A stretch of 37,990 nt of DNA, taken from a bacterium (GTDB lineage: Bacteria > Zhuqueibacterota > Zhuqueibacteria > Zhuqueibacterales > Geothermadaptataceae). The notes under the pieces are model-generated. The model was given only the letters and a program-made list of their open reading frames with translations. It searched no databases and had not been told where the DNA came from. A program made the translations under genes and the position numbers. Positions 8,674-15,721 of this stretch are shown piece after piece (within the stretch, counting starts at the first letter, position 1; each line of letters starts with the position of its first letter). The stretch spans positions 1 through 37,990 of the forward strand of contig JAJRYV010000135.1 of assembly GCA_024275575.1 (NCBI GenBank). The letters are read 5' to 3'.

Positions 8674-9489
8674 CTAACCAAATTGATGTTGAGTTGTGAA
8701 CGCCAACGAGATGACGATGAAGGAAAACAAAATCCAGAGAAAACCGATGATGGATATGATCGCCGCGCGATTTCCCTGCCAGCCGAGCAGCTTGCGGCTG
8801 ATCAAATGAAACCCATAAGTCGCGATGATGATGAGAAATGATGAAAACTTGGCGTCCGAAACCATGAGATTATCCCAGACGATATTGGCGCCGTAGAGCC
8901 CGAGTCCAAGACCGAAGATGGCGAAAAACAAACCGGAATCGACTGCAACATTGCTTATTTTTTCAAAAAAAGTGAGCGACGGCAATCGCGTATAAAAAAC
9001 ACCCATCGACAGTTTTTTCAGCTCCCGGGCCAGTAAGTATTGCAGCAGGCTGGCAATAAATGAGAGTGTAAAAGCACTATAAGAAAGCAGCATGCTGAAT
9101 ACATGGATTTCAAATTTAAAGTCTTTCAGGATGGCGGCGATCTCGGGAGCCGGGTCAAAAAGAAGGTTGGAGATTGCATGCAAAACCAGAAGCACGGGCA
9201 AGATAAAGGTTCCCATGCTCGGTTCATGGAGACGTTTTTCCAGCACCCAATACATCAGGGCGGTGAAAAGTACGAATGAATTCATCGCCTCGCTGATATT
9301 GGCGATATGCAGCCTGCCCTGATCACTGAGAAAGAAGATAAAAAAAGCAAAATGTATCGCGATAGCGACGGTTAGCAAATTTATTTTCAACTTGTTTTTT
9401 TTACGTTCGGCACCGATAAAATCACGCCAGTAAAATACAGTTGCACCGGCGTAAAAAACCCAGATTATCCATTGGATTATGAGACTCAA
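8674..9489 (-). CDS. HemX/CcsA-like eight-helix membrane protein
   Basis: This 271-residue integral membrane protein belongs to the cytochrome c assembly (CcsA/HemX) family. Eight hydrophobic segments can be drawn, as in Bacillus HemX. The family core EIHVFSMLLSYSAFTLSF (about residues 128-145) and GLFFAIFGLGLGLYGA are present. Histidines occur in the helices at AIHFAFF, IHVFSM and YGFHLI. The WG.YW.WDPKE motif of true CcsA haem-handling proteins is degraded to IVWDNLMVSDAK, so the protein is closer to HemX. HemX lies beside hemA in many bacteria and affects the HemA level. Here the next gene carries a HemA-like domain, keeping that order. The TTG start is supported by AGGAG 6 bases upstream. 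The stop lies within about 10 bases of the downstream start. The pair may form a membrane-linked sensor; this is inference. Confidence 0.78.
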   Translation of the reverse strand: MSLIIQWIIWVFYAGATVFYWRDFIGAERKKNKLKINLLTVAIAIHFAFFIFFLSDQGRLHIANISEAMNSFVLFTALMYWVLEKRLHEPSMGTFILPVLLVLHAISNLLFDPAPEIAAILKDFKFEIHVFSMLLSYSAFTLSFIASLLQYLLARELKKLSMGVFYTRLPSLTFFEKISNVAVDSGLFFAIFGLGLGLYGANIVWDNLMVSDAKFSSFLIIIATYGFHLISRKLLGWQGNRAAIISIIGFLWILFSFIVISLAFTTQHQFG

Positions 9490-9524
9490 GGGAGCTCCTG
9501 TTTCTTTAAAATCCGATATTTGCC

Positions 9525-9544
9525 GATCGTCGTTATAAACGATC
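9525..9544. repeat. Short palindrome between the TetR and HemX-like genes
   Basis: GATCGT (9525-9530) and ACGATC (9539-9544) form an inverted repeat around 8 bases in the 65-base gap between the TetR gene and the HemX-like gene. It could be a regulator half-site pair or a weak mRNA hairpin. There is no T-tract, so it is not an obvious terminator and the three genes may be co-transcribed. Confidence 0.3.
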
Positions 9545-9554
9545 AGCTTCAGTT

Positions 9555-10166
9555 TTATTTTGCCAGGCCTGAGAGAAAAAGCTGTGTGATCGACGTGCTT
9601 GCTTTTCTCATATCTAAAACTTCAGGGTCGAGGATATATTGCAGCATGATGCCATCGAAACAACCGAGAAGAATCGAAGCCGCAACTTGTGAATCTGTCT
9701 CGCGAAATTGCCCCCGGGCAATCCCTTCATCGATAACTTTAGCCACGAGTCTGCGATAGGTTTGATAAACAGCTTTAAGATTAAAAACCTGTTCCATTTC
9801 ACCTTGCTGATGGTGGCGAATACCATCAGCCCAAAAATCCATAAGAATGCCACCAAAATCGCCGGCAGCGAGAAAGCTGTTGATCGAGACCTCGATCATG
9901 GCGCTCAATTTTTCGATCGCATCACTTTTCTCGGTAATAATCTGACTGTATGCTGCTTCGATATCAGCGATGAAATAATGGAACGCTTCATGAAAAATCT
10001 GATCTTTGCTGCGGAAATACTCATAAATCGTTCCTTTACCGATGCCTGCCTGTAGGGCAATTTCACTCATTCTGGTTCGGGCAAAACCTTTTTGCGCAAA
10101 GACCTTCATGGCTGCCTCAAGGATCGCCTGTTTTTTCGCGCCTTTATCGATAGCTTTCGGTGACAT
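9555..10166 (-). CDS. TetR/AcrR-family transcriptional regulator
   Basis: This is a 203-residue one-component repressor. The N-terminal DNA-binding domain is clear: ILEAAMKVFAQKGFARTRMS, then the recognition helix in GIGKGTIYEYFRSKDQIF (about residues 41-58). The remaining helical domain would bind an unknown ligand. FGGILMDFWADG and the Gln-rich loop after it give no specific hint. AAGGAAC lies 11 bases before the ATG. It is the first gene of a minus-strand run that continues with the HemX-like protein (65-base gap) and the HemA-like sigma-54 activator, so it may control them. An 18-base inverted repeat 80 bases upstream could be its operator. Confidence 0.9.
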   Translation of the reverse strand: MSPKAIDKGAKKQAILEAAMKVFAQKGFARTRMSEIALQAGIGKGTIYEYFRSKDQIFHEAFHYFIADIEAAYSQIITEKSDAIEKLSAMIEVSINSFLAAGDFGGILMDFWADGIRHHQQGEMEQVFNLKAVYQTYRRLVAKVIDEGIARGQFRETDSQVAASILLGCFDGIMLQYILDPEVLDMRKASTSITQLFLSGLAK

Positions 10167-10245
10167 TTGTTAAAGTTCCTTGCCTGCGCTAATTTTTAGC
10201 CGACTACTGGGTCAAATAAATTAATAAAAACGGGCGAATCCAAGG

Positions 10246-10263
10246 GAAATTTTTCAAAATTTC
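10246..10263. promoter_or_regulatory. 18-base inverted repeat, candidate TetR operator
   Basis: GAAATTTT and AAAATTTC flank a 2-base centre, forming a perfect 8+2+8 palindrome. It lies in the 266-base gap between the divergent TetR gene (starts 10166) and the DUF2911 gene (starts 10433). Size and symmetry suit a TetR-family dimer. AT-rich palindromes also arise by chance, and no second copy was noted. The rest of the gap is AT-rich promoter-like sequence without a clear element. Confidence 0.35.
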
Positions 10264-10432
10264 TCATCCGGTTAATATGTATCCGTTTTGACAACTGTCT
10301 GCCACTTTTTCGATAAAATAATATTTTATTTCTTTGCAACAAATATTTGTTTTCACTGATCTATTTATTATTAACGGCTGATCTTCTTCAAAAGGTATGG
10401 ATATTTTATTACAATAAAAATGGAGGACAAAA

Positions 10433-11044
10433 ATGAGAATTAAAACTGTTCTGTTATTTGCACTGATTGGTTCGGCATCTGCTTTGATGGCACAAGAAGG
10501 AAAAGGCGCGTTGCAGGTATTCGGTGGTGAAATGACAGAAAGAGCGGAAGCCCGGTTGTTATTTTGGAATTCGGCGAAAAATACGGCTGCCGGTGAATTT
10601 GTCATCACCTATGGTCAGCCTGAGTGGAAAGTGGAGTATAACAAAAGCGAGAACTTTGACAAGATGACCAAAGGCAAAGTGTGGCGTCTCGGAAAAAATT
10701 TCTGGACCATGCTCGATACAAATTTGCCGTTGCGTATCGGCGGCGAACAAGTAGCGCCCGGACAGTATTATCTCGGCGCCAAGCGTTCCGCAGATGGTGC
10801 GACCTGGAAACTTTGTTTCATCGATCCGACGACTGCCCGCGCTGCAAGGCTCGATGCGTCCGGCATTAATAATGCTGAAATTGCATTCACTGCACCGCTA
10901 AAATTTAGTCAGAGTGAATCATCGAGGGAAAAACTTGATATTTCATTAATCAAAGCCGGCAGCAAACTCAACCGGGCGCAGTTGGTCATCGCCTGGGGCG
11001 GTTTTGCATTAAAAACAACTGTGGTGGCGCGATTGCGGAAATAA
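10433..11044 (+). CDS. DUF2911 domain exported protein
   Basis: This is a 203-residue protein with signal peptide MRIKTVLLFALIGSASALMA (cleavage before QEG). The middle matches the conserved block of DUF2911: KVWRLGKNFWTMLDTNLPLR at about residues 82-101, then PGQYYLGAKRSADGATW. The function of this family is unknown; it is common in Bacteroidota and relatives and is probably periplasmic. GGAGG sits just before the ATG. The gene stands alone between a divergent TetR gene and a convergent DUF5916 gene. A good terminator hairpin follows the stop. Confidence 0.85.
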   Translation: MRIKTVLLFALIGSASALMAQEGKGALQVFGGEMTERAEARLLFWNSAKNTAAGEFVITYGQPEWKVEYNKSENFDKMTKGKVWRLGKNFWTMLDTNLPLRIGGEQVAPGQYYLGAKRSADGATWKLCFIDPTTARAARLDASGINNAEIAFTAPLKFSQSESSREKLDISLIKAGSKLNRAQLVIAWGGFALKTTVVARLRK

Positions 11045-11079
11045 CAGATTCCAAAACCGATTTTCAGGAAAAAACTGAG

Positions 11080-11112
11080 AACCCTGCGCCAGTCGGGGCA
11101 GGGTTTAATTTT
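11080..11112 (+). terminator. Intrinsic terminator after the DUF2911 gene
   Basis: AACCCTGC (11080-11087) pairs with GCAGGGTT (11098-11105), followed by TTTAATTTT. On the other strand the stem is followed by a TTTTTT run a few bases on, so it could also serve the convergent DUF5916 gene, whose stop lies within the element's 3' edge. Confidence 0.7.
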
Positions 11113-13276
11113 AAAAATAATAAAGATATTTCACCTTAAAAACTGCGGCGCGTGCAGCAACGCTTAAAGCATCTGGCCGGCTGCTGCCGAAATAGTCGTT
11201 GCGATCCTGAACTTCGTTGAAGGCAAAATAAATCCAGTTTTTCGGCGAAAAATTGTAGGCAAAATACAGTCCGGCGATGATTTGTTCCAGTCGGTCTGAG
11301 GAGGTGAAATAGAGTCCATCGATATAGATTCTGATATTCAGGTCATTGACAGGCGTAAGAGAAATATACGGCCGCATATTGAATACCGTATTTTCAACGC
11401 CGCCGGCCGGTCTGCCCTCGATGTAGGTATTGAGGGAAGAACCTAGGCGCAACGTGCTTAAAACGCTCCAGCTAAATTGCCCGCCCATCCAGGAATAATA
11501 AGCCAGATAATCGCGGCTAAAGTTATAGGTTTTCGAATAGCCCCCCCAAAGATTGCCGTTCCATTTTGGTGACCAGTTGAACCAACTGCTGAAATTCGTC
11601 GAGAACTCATTGTATTGCCGGCCGTTATCTTTTGCATTACCGAAGTCCATATTGACTTCCCAGCCCCAGAAACGGCGGTAATTGAAATTGATACCAACGA
11701 CACCGCCGCGGTCAAAATAATCGTCAATTTCCTCATAATTGCCAAATCCCCCGGCATAGAGCAAAATTGCGCGAATGGCGCCTTTTTCTTTATACCAGCG
11801 CGGACCAGTGAGCAATACCGTGTTCCACGTACCCCGCCACGGCACGAAACCGACCTGATCGACATCGAACTTTTTGCCGATGTAGCGGCTGCGAAACATA
11901 TTGACCCACTTTTCGCCAAATTGGGAGAAACCAGCAGAAGCTGCGTAATCACCTTCGGAATTTTTAAACGAACGGGCAAATTGATAGGCCAATTGCCAGT
12001 TATCACCGCGAAAAGCGCCATCAGCATCGAGCACGCCGTAAGTATTGCCGCGCTCGAATTTGCCGACATAAAGCATACCCAGCGTTGAATTATCCATGAA
12101 CTGCTTTTTGATGCGCGCTGAGGTGAAAGTGGCTTTTCTCTCATCATATTTGTTGCCGCCGCTCGAGTACTCTTTTTCACCCGTTGTCGCGACGAAACCG
12201 CCGTATTCCCAATTGTCGAAGCGGCCAAAAGCGCGCGCGCCGAGCAGCAACGGCACCTCACTGCCATCAGGCAGTTTTTTCCCGACGCGCCGGGGATAAA
12301 ACAGCTCCAGCGGCCGATAAAAGCCGCTGTTGCGCTGCCGTCCGGAAGGGTTAAACACCTCCTGCCCTTCGATGAAAAAAGGTCGTCTTTCGGAAAAATA
12401 GGACTCATAGCGCGAGATATTAAAATCGAAGGGGTCGGCCTCGATTTGCGCGAAATCAGGATTGCTCGTTAATTGAAAAGTCAGGGCAGATGAAGGGTTG
12501 TAGAAAATATCGAGACCGGCTGTTGGTTCGAAGTTATATTCTCTATTGCCGGTGTAACTTGACTTCAATAAACCTACAGGATAAATCTCGAGATTGAGCC
12601 CGACTACTTTGGGTTTAAACCCATCGAAGACGAGGACGCCGAATTTCGATATGCGCTGGCCTTCATTTTCCTGATAGTTACACCAGTAAATATCCTCGCT
12701 ACGAGCGATAATCCAGCGATCGAAATCGAGCCCCCACTGACTCGCGTTTTTATCGTACTGGATCGATTTATAGGGAATTTCCATCTCGGCGATAAAACCC
12801 CAGTCGTATCGCTGGACGGCGGAAAACCAGATGCCGTCCCAGTTATAATCACGATCACGCGCATCATCAAGCAAGCGGGAATCCATGCGGGCGCCGGCAG
12901 CAGTAACGCCGATCTTATAGGCTGTTTTCTTGTCATTAAAAGTATCCAGCATGATGGTTACGCCATCGCCACCAAAGTTATCGAGCATGCCGGTTTGATA
13001 TTCGGTCACCTGGCCGCTATCGTAGCACATTATCAATACAAAAAGCGAGGTCTCGGTAGAAATGACTTTAGCCACTGTTCTTTCAGTCGGTATGCTGCCG
13101 GGATATGGCTGATGTTGCACAAAATCAGAGACGGAATCGGCCAGTACCCAGGCAGATTCAACGATGCCATCGACACGAATTTCAGCATCGGTTTTTTTCA
13201 GATGAAGTATTTTTTCCGAGTTATTACGGGCGAACAGCAAAGCGGGCAGGATCAGCAACAGGAGCATTTTTCTCAT
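11111..13276 (-). CDS. DUF5916 outer-membrane protein with N-terminal CBM9-like domain
   Basis: This 721-residue protein has signal peptide MRKMLLLLILPALLFA. Residues ~22-210 form a CBM9-like beta-sandwich: AEIRVDGIVESAWVLAD near the start, then DGVTIMLDTFNDKKTAYKIG and FIAEMEIPYKSIQY, all typical of this module. The remainder is the DUF5916 barrel. Its marks are LTSNPDFAQIEADPFDFNIS, RRPFFIEGQEVF, and many aromatic, alternating strands ending in KVKYLYYF. Such proteins are large outer-membrane barrels in Bacteroidota-type bacteria; the bound substrate is unknown. There is no adjacent glycosidase to suggest one. AGAGAG precedes the ATG by a few bases. It seems monocistronic. Confidence 0.86.
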   Translation of the reverse strand: MRKMLLLLILPALLFARNNSEKILHLKKTDAEIRVDGIVESAWVLADSVSDFVQHQPYPGSIPTERTVAKVISTETSLFVLIMCYDSGQVTEYQTGMLDNFGGDGVTIMLDTFNDKKTAYKIGVTAAGARMDSRLLDDARDRDYNWDGIWFSAVQRYDWGFIAEMEIPYKSIQYDKNASQWGLDFDRWIIARSEDIYWCNYQENEGQRISKFGVLVFDGFKPKVVGLNLEIYPVGLLKSSYTGNREYNFEPTAGLDIFYNPSSALTFQLTSNPDFAQIEADPFDFNISRYESYFSERRPFFIEGQEVFNPSGRQRNSGFYRPLELFYPRRVGKKLPDGSEVPLLLGARAFGRFDNWEYGGFVATTGEKEYSSGGNKYDERKATFTSARIKKQFMDNSTLGMLYVGKFERGNTYGVLDADGAFRGDNWQLAYQFARSFKNSEGDYAASAGFSQFGEKWVNMFRSRYIGKKFDVDQVGFVPWRGTWNTVLLTGPRWYKEKGAIRAILLYAGGFGNYEEIDDYFDRGGVVGINFNYRRFWGWEVNMDFGNAKDNGRQYNEFSTNFSSWFNWSPKWNGNLWGGYSKTYNFSRDYLAYYSWMGGQFSWSVLSTLRLGSSLNTYIEGRPAGGVENTVFNMRPYISLTPVNDLNIRIYIDGLYFTSSDRLEQIIAGLYFAYNFSPKNWIYFAFNEVQDRNDYFGSSRPDALSVAARAAVFKVKYLYYF

Positions 13277-13589
13277 GCTTCTCTCTTTCTCAAAAATTAA
13301 TCACACCACAGATACTTGTCTGATTGCAGACAGAATCCGGCGTAATTTGTTGAAAAGATTGTAAGTATTCAAAACCATACGCTGCTTTTATAAAGATGTT
13401 ACCAGCCCCTTTTTCGTTTACAGTTTATTTGCGATCGCGATAATAATCTAACGATCGCCTATCGAATTATCTCATGAAAATTTGTCACGCCGGTTATCAA
13501 TCACCTCTTTTATTTATAAAAAAAAATACAGATATTGGAACTGATTAACCGATAACCATAACTTTTAACCTGATTCGACCCGACTGCGC
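13277..13589. other. Divergent intergenic region between the DUF5916 gene and hypA
   Basis: This 313-base AT-rich region must hold promoters for the DUF5916 gene and for hypA. A self-complementary GCGATCGC near 13431-13438 and a second GATCGC about 25 bases on are the only short repeats seen. I see no gene and no clear terminator. Confidence 0.5.
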
Positions 13590-13934
13590 ATGCACGAACT
13601 TTCCATCGCTCAATCCATTTTCGAGACCGTTTTGCAGGAAAAAGAAAAAAGCCGATTACCCGCTATCGAAAAAATCGGCTTACGCATTGGGGCAATGAGC
13701 GGAATTCTCGCCGATTCCCTCGAATTCAGCTTTGACGCCATCAAAATAGATACCGAACTCGCTGAAACAAACCTGGAAATCGAAATTGTTCCATTGAAAG
13801 GCTGCTGTCAATCCTGCCGGCAGGAATTCAAGGTGGAGAATTATGCCTTTTTTTGTCCCCATTGTGAATCCGGGCGGATCGAAGTCATGCAGGGAATGGA
13901 TATGGAGATTGCTTATCTTGAGGTTGAAGATTGA
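13590..13934 (+). CDS. hypA: Hydrogenase nickel-insertion accessory protein HypA
   Basis: HypA brings Ni2+ to the hydrogenase large subunit together with HypB. The protein is 114 residues, the usual size. The N-terminal MHELSIAQSI holds the Met1-His2-Glu3 nickel site. Two Zn knuckles follow: CQSC (C73, C76) and CPHC (C89, C92). IGLRIGAMSGI and SLEFSFDAI are the conserved core. There is no clear ribosome site before the ATG, but the MHE start is fixed by function. It is on the same strand as hypC-hypD but separated from them by 329 bases. HypB, which normally pairs with it, is not in the window. Confidence 0.95.
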   Translation: MHELSIAQSIFETVLQEKEKSRLPAIEKIGLRIGAMSGILADSLEFSFDAIKIDTELAETNLEIEIVPLKGCCQSCRQEFKVENYAFFCPHCESGRIEVMQGMDMEIAYLEVED

Positions 13935-14263
13935 AGGTTGCATTGTTTGGTCTGAGTCGGGTTGAGATGAAAAAAGCTGCGGGATTTATTCTGTAGCTCA
14001 ACGTTCAACTGAAATGCGAAGCTAAGGGCTCAATCAAAAATCTCAATAAAGAGAACTTTGCGTGAGATATTTTTAAAATTTATTATTGATAACATGTATC
14101 TGTTCAGCCTTACTCGCGATCAATAGAGCGGAGCGATATCCTGAGCTCGCCGGGCGGCATGAGTGTTTCGCTCGGCGGGGACGCCTTCGCTGCTATCTTC
14201 AGAAATTGTGCCGGCTGAAACGTAAATTTATGAATAATTCAATATAAATAATCGAGGTGAAAA
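13935..14263. other. Intergenic region between hypA and hypC with a GC-rich element
   Basis: This 329-base gap contains no frame worth calling. The part from about 14120 to 14215 is clearly richer in G+C than its flanks and can pair with itself (for example CGCCG near 14149 with CGGCG near 14174). It contains GCGGAGCGAT (14128-14137), which recurs in inverted orientation at 17947-17956 in another gap. This looks like an inserted intergenic repeat element. It separates hypA from hypCD. A GAGGTG ribosome site for hypC ends the region. Confidence 0.4.
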
Positions 14264-14569
14264 ATGTGTCTTGCCATCCCCGTAAAAGTGATTGAGCTTT
14301 ACGAAGAAAATGGGCTACAAATGGGTAAACTGGATTATGCGGGAACAGTGAACACCGCCTGCCTGGCTTATGTGCCGGAAATTAAAATTGGACAGTACGC
14401 GGTGGTGCACGCTGGTTTTGCCATCAGTATTCTCGATGAGGAAGAAGCGCAGAAAACCTACGAAATCTGGGATGAGATGGTCGAGGGTGCTGCAAAAGAG
14501 GGGCTGGATATTTTCGGCATGCCATTCGAAGAAAAGCAGGATGATGAAAAAGGGGACACGAAAAAATGA
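14264..14569 (+). CDS. hypC: Hydrogenase assembly chaperone HypC
   Basis: This small chaperone works with HypD to build and carry the Fe(CN)2CO unit and then holds the large-subunit precursor. It is 101 residues, slightly longer than usual (about 75-95) owing to an acidic-lysine tail. The [10 protein letters not shown] start with Cys2 is diagnostic; Cys2 becomes the N-terminal ligand after Met removal. [16 protein letters not shown] is the second family mark. GAGGTG precedes the ATG. Its TGA overlaps the hypD ATG (ATGA), so the two are translationally coupled. Confidence 0.95.
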   Translation: MCLAIPVKVIELYEENGLQMGKLDYAGTVNTACLAYVPEIKIGQYAVVHAGFAISILDEEEAQKTYEIWDEMVEGAAKEGLDIFGMPFEEKQDDEKGDTKK

Positions 14570-15657
14570 AATACCTCGAAGAATACCGTAATCCGGAAAT
14601 CGCCAAACGCATTCTCGATGAAATTTTTGCAGTGACCACAAAACCCTGGGTCATCATGGAAATTTGCGGTGGGCAAACCCATGCGATCATGAAAAACGGC
14701 ATCGACCAAATTCTGCCGAAAGAGATCGAGCTGGTGCATGGCCCCGGCTGTCCGGTCTGCGTCACACCTTTGGAAAAAATCGATCGCGCTCTGGAAATTG
14801 CTGCACAGCCGGAGGTGATTTTTACCTCCTTTGGCGACATGCTGAGAGTTCCGGGATCGAAAAAAGATCTGTTCATGGCGAAATCTCAGGGCGCCGATGT
14901 GCGCATTGTCTATTCGCCGTTAGATGCCGTCAAAATTGCCCGTGAAAACCCGGATAAAAAAGTGGTGTTTTTTGCCGTCGGTTTCGAAACCACAGCGCCA
15001 ATCAATGCCATGGCGGCTTTTCAGGCAAAACGCGAGGGATTAAAAAATTTTTCTCTGCTCGCCTCGCATGTCCTCGTTCCACCGGCGATGCGGGCCTTGC
15101 TTTCCTCGCCGCAAAATCGGGTGCAGGGCTATCTCGCTGCCGGGCATGTCTATACGATTATGGGCATCGAAGAATACCTGCCCATCGCTGCGCAATACCA
15201 GGTTCCCATCGTCGTCACCGGTTTTGAACCCTTAGATATTCTCGAGGGTTTACTGTGTGTGATCAAACAACTGGAAAACGGCCAGGCTATGGTGGAGAAC
15301 CCCTATTCACGCGTCGCCCGTGATACGGGAAATCCTGCTGCACGTAAATTATTGCTCAGCGTTTTTGAAGTTGTCGACCGCAAATGGCGCGGCATTGGCG
15401 AGATCCCCCAAAGTGGATTCGGCATGCGGCAGGAATATGCAGAATATGATGCTGAAAAAGTGTTCGCGATTGATGAGATCGACGTTGAGGAACCTGATGA
15501 ATGTATCAGCGGCGTCATTCTGCAGGGATTGAAAAAACCCAATGAATGTCCGGCATTCGGCACCAAATGCACACCACAAAAACCCCTGGGCGCCACCATG
15601 GTTTCCTCCGAAGGTGCTTGCTCGGCTTATTTTACTTATGCCCGTACCAGGCGATGA
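14566..15657 (+). CDS. hypD: Hydrogenase formation protein HypD
   Basis: HypD is the iron-sulfur scaffold on which the Fe(CN)2CO group is assembled. It is 363 residues, normal for the family. C34 lies in [10 protein letters not shown]62 and C65 lie in HGPGCPVC, the redox pair. VGFETTAP is the conserved central block. Four C-terminal cysteines for the [4Fe-4S] cluster are in [18 protein letters not shown] and GACSAYF. The start overlaps hypC by 4 bases. The hypE and hypF genes needed for cyanide ligand synthesis do not follow; the next gene is convergent. Confidence 0.96.
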   Translation: MKYLEEYRNPEIAKRILDEIFAVTTKPWVIMEICGGQTHAIMKNGIDQILPKEIELVHGPGCPVCVTPLEKIDRALEIAAQPEVIFTSFGDMLRVPGSKKDLFMAKSQGADVRIVYSPLDAVKIARENPDKKVVFFAVGFETTAPINAMAAFQAKREGLKNFSLLASHVLVPPAMRALLSSPQNRVQGYLAAGHVYTIMGIEEYLPIAAQYQVPIVVTGFEPLDILEGLLCVIKQLENGQAMVENPYSRVARDTGNPAARKLLLSVFEVVDRKWRGIGEIPQSGFGMRQEYAEYDAEKVFAIDEIDVEEPDECISGVILQGLKKPNECPAFGTKCTPQKPLGATMVSSEGACSAYFTYARTRR

Positions 15658-15721
15658 AATCAGTTCCTTTCTGCGTAAAAAAAAGGGTTGACTGATCCAG
15701 CGGCCATCCGGCCTTGTCATT

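Noticed and set aside
6729-8681. Reading the gene as a true hemA (glutamyl-tRNA reductase).
   Set aside because: The catalytic Cys motif and the glycine loop are lost, and more than 300 residues of AAA+ and HTH domains follow; it cannot be a normal enzyme.
8674-9489. Calling the membrane protein a cytochrome c synthase CcsA.
   Set aside because: The tryptophan-rich WWD-type motif is degraded, no CcsB/ResB or c-type cytochrome gene is nearby, and the HemA-like neighbour fits HemX better.
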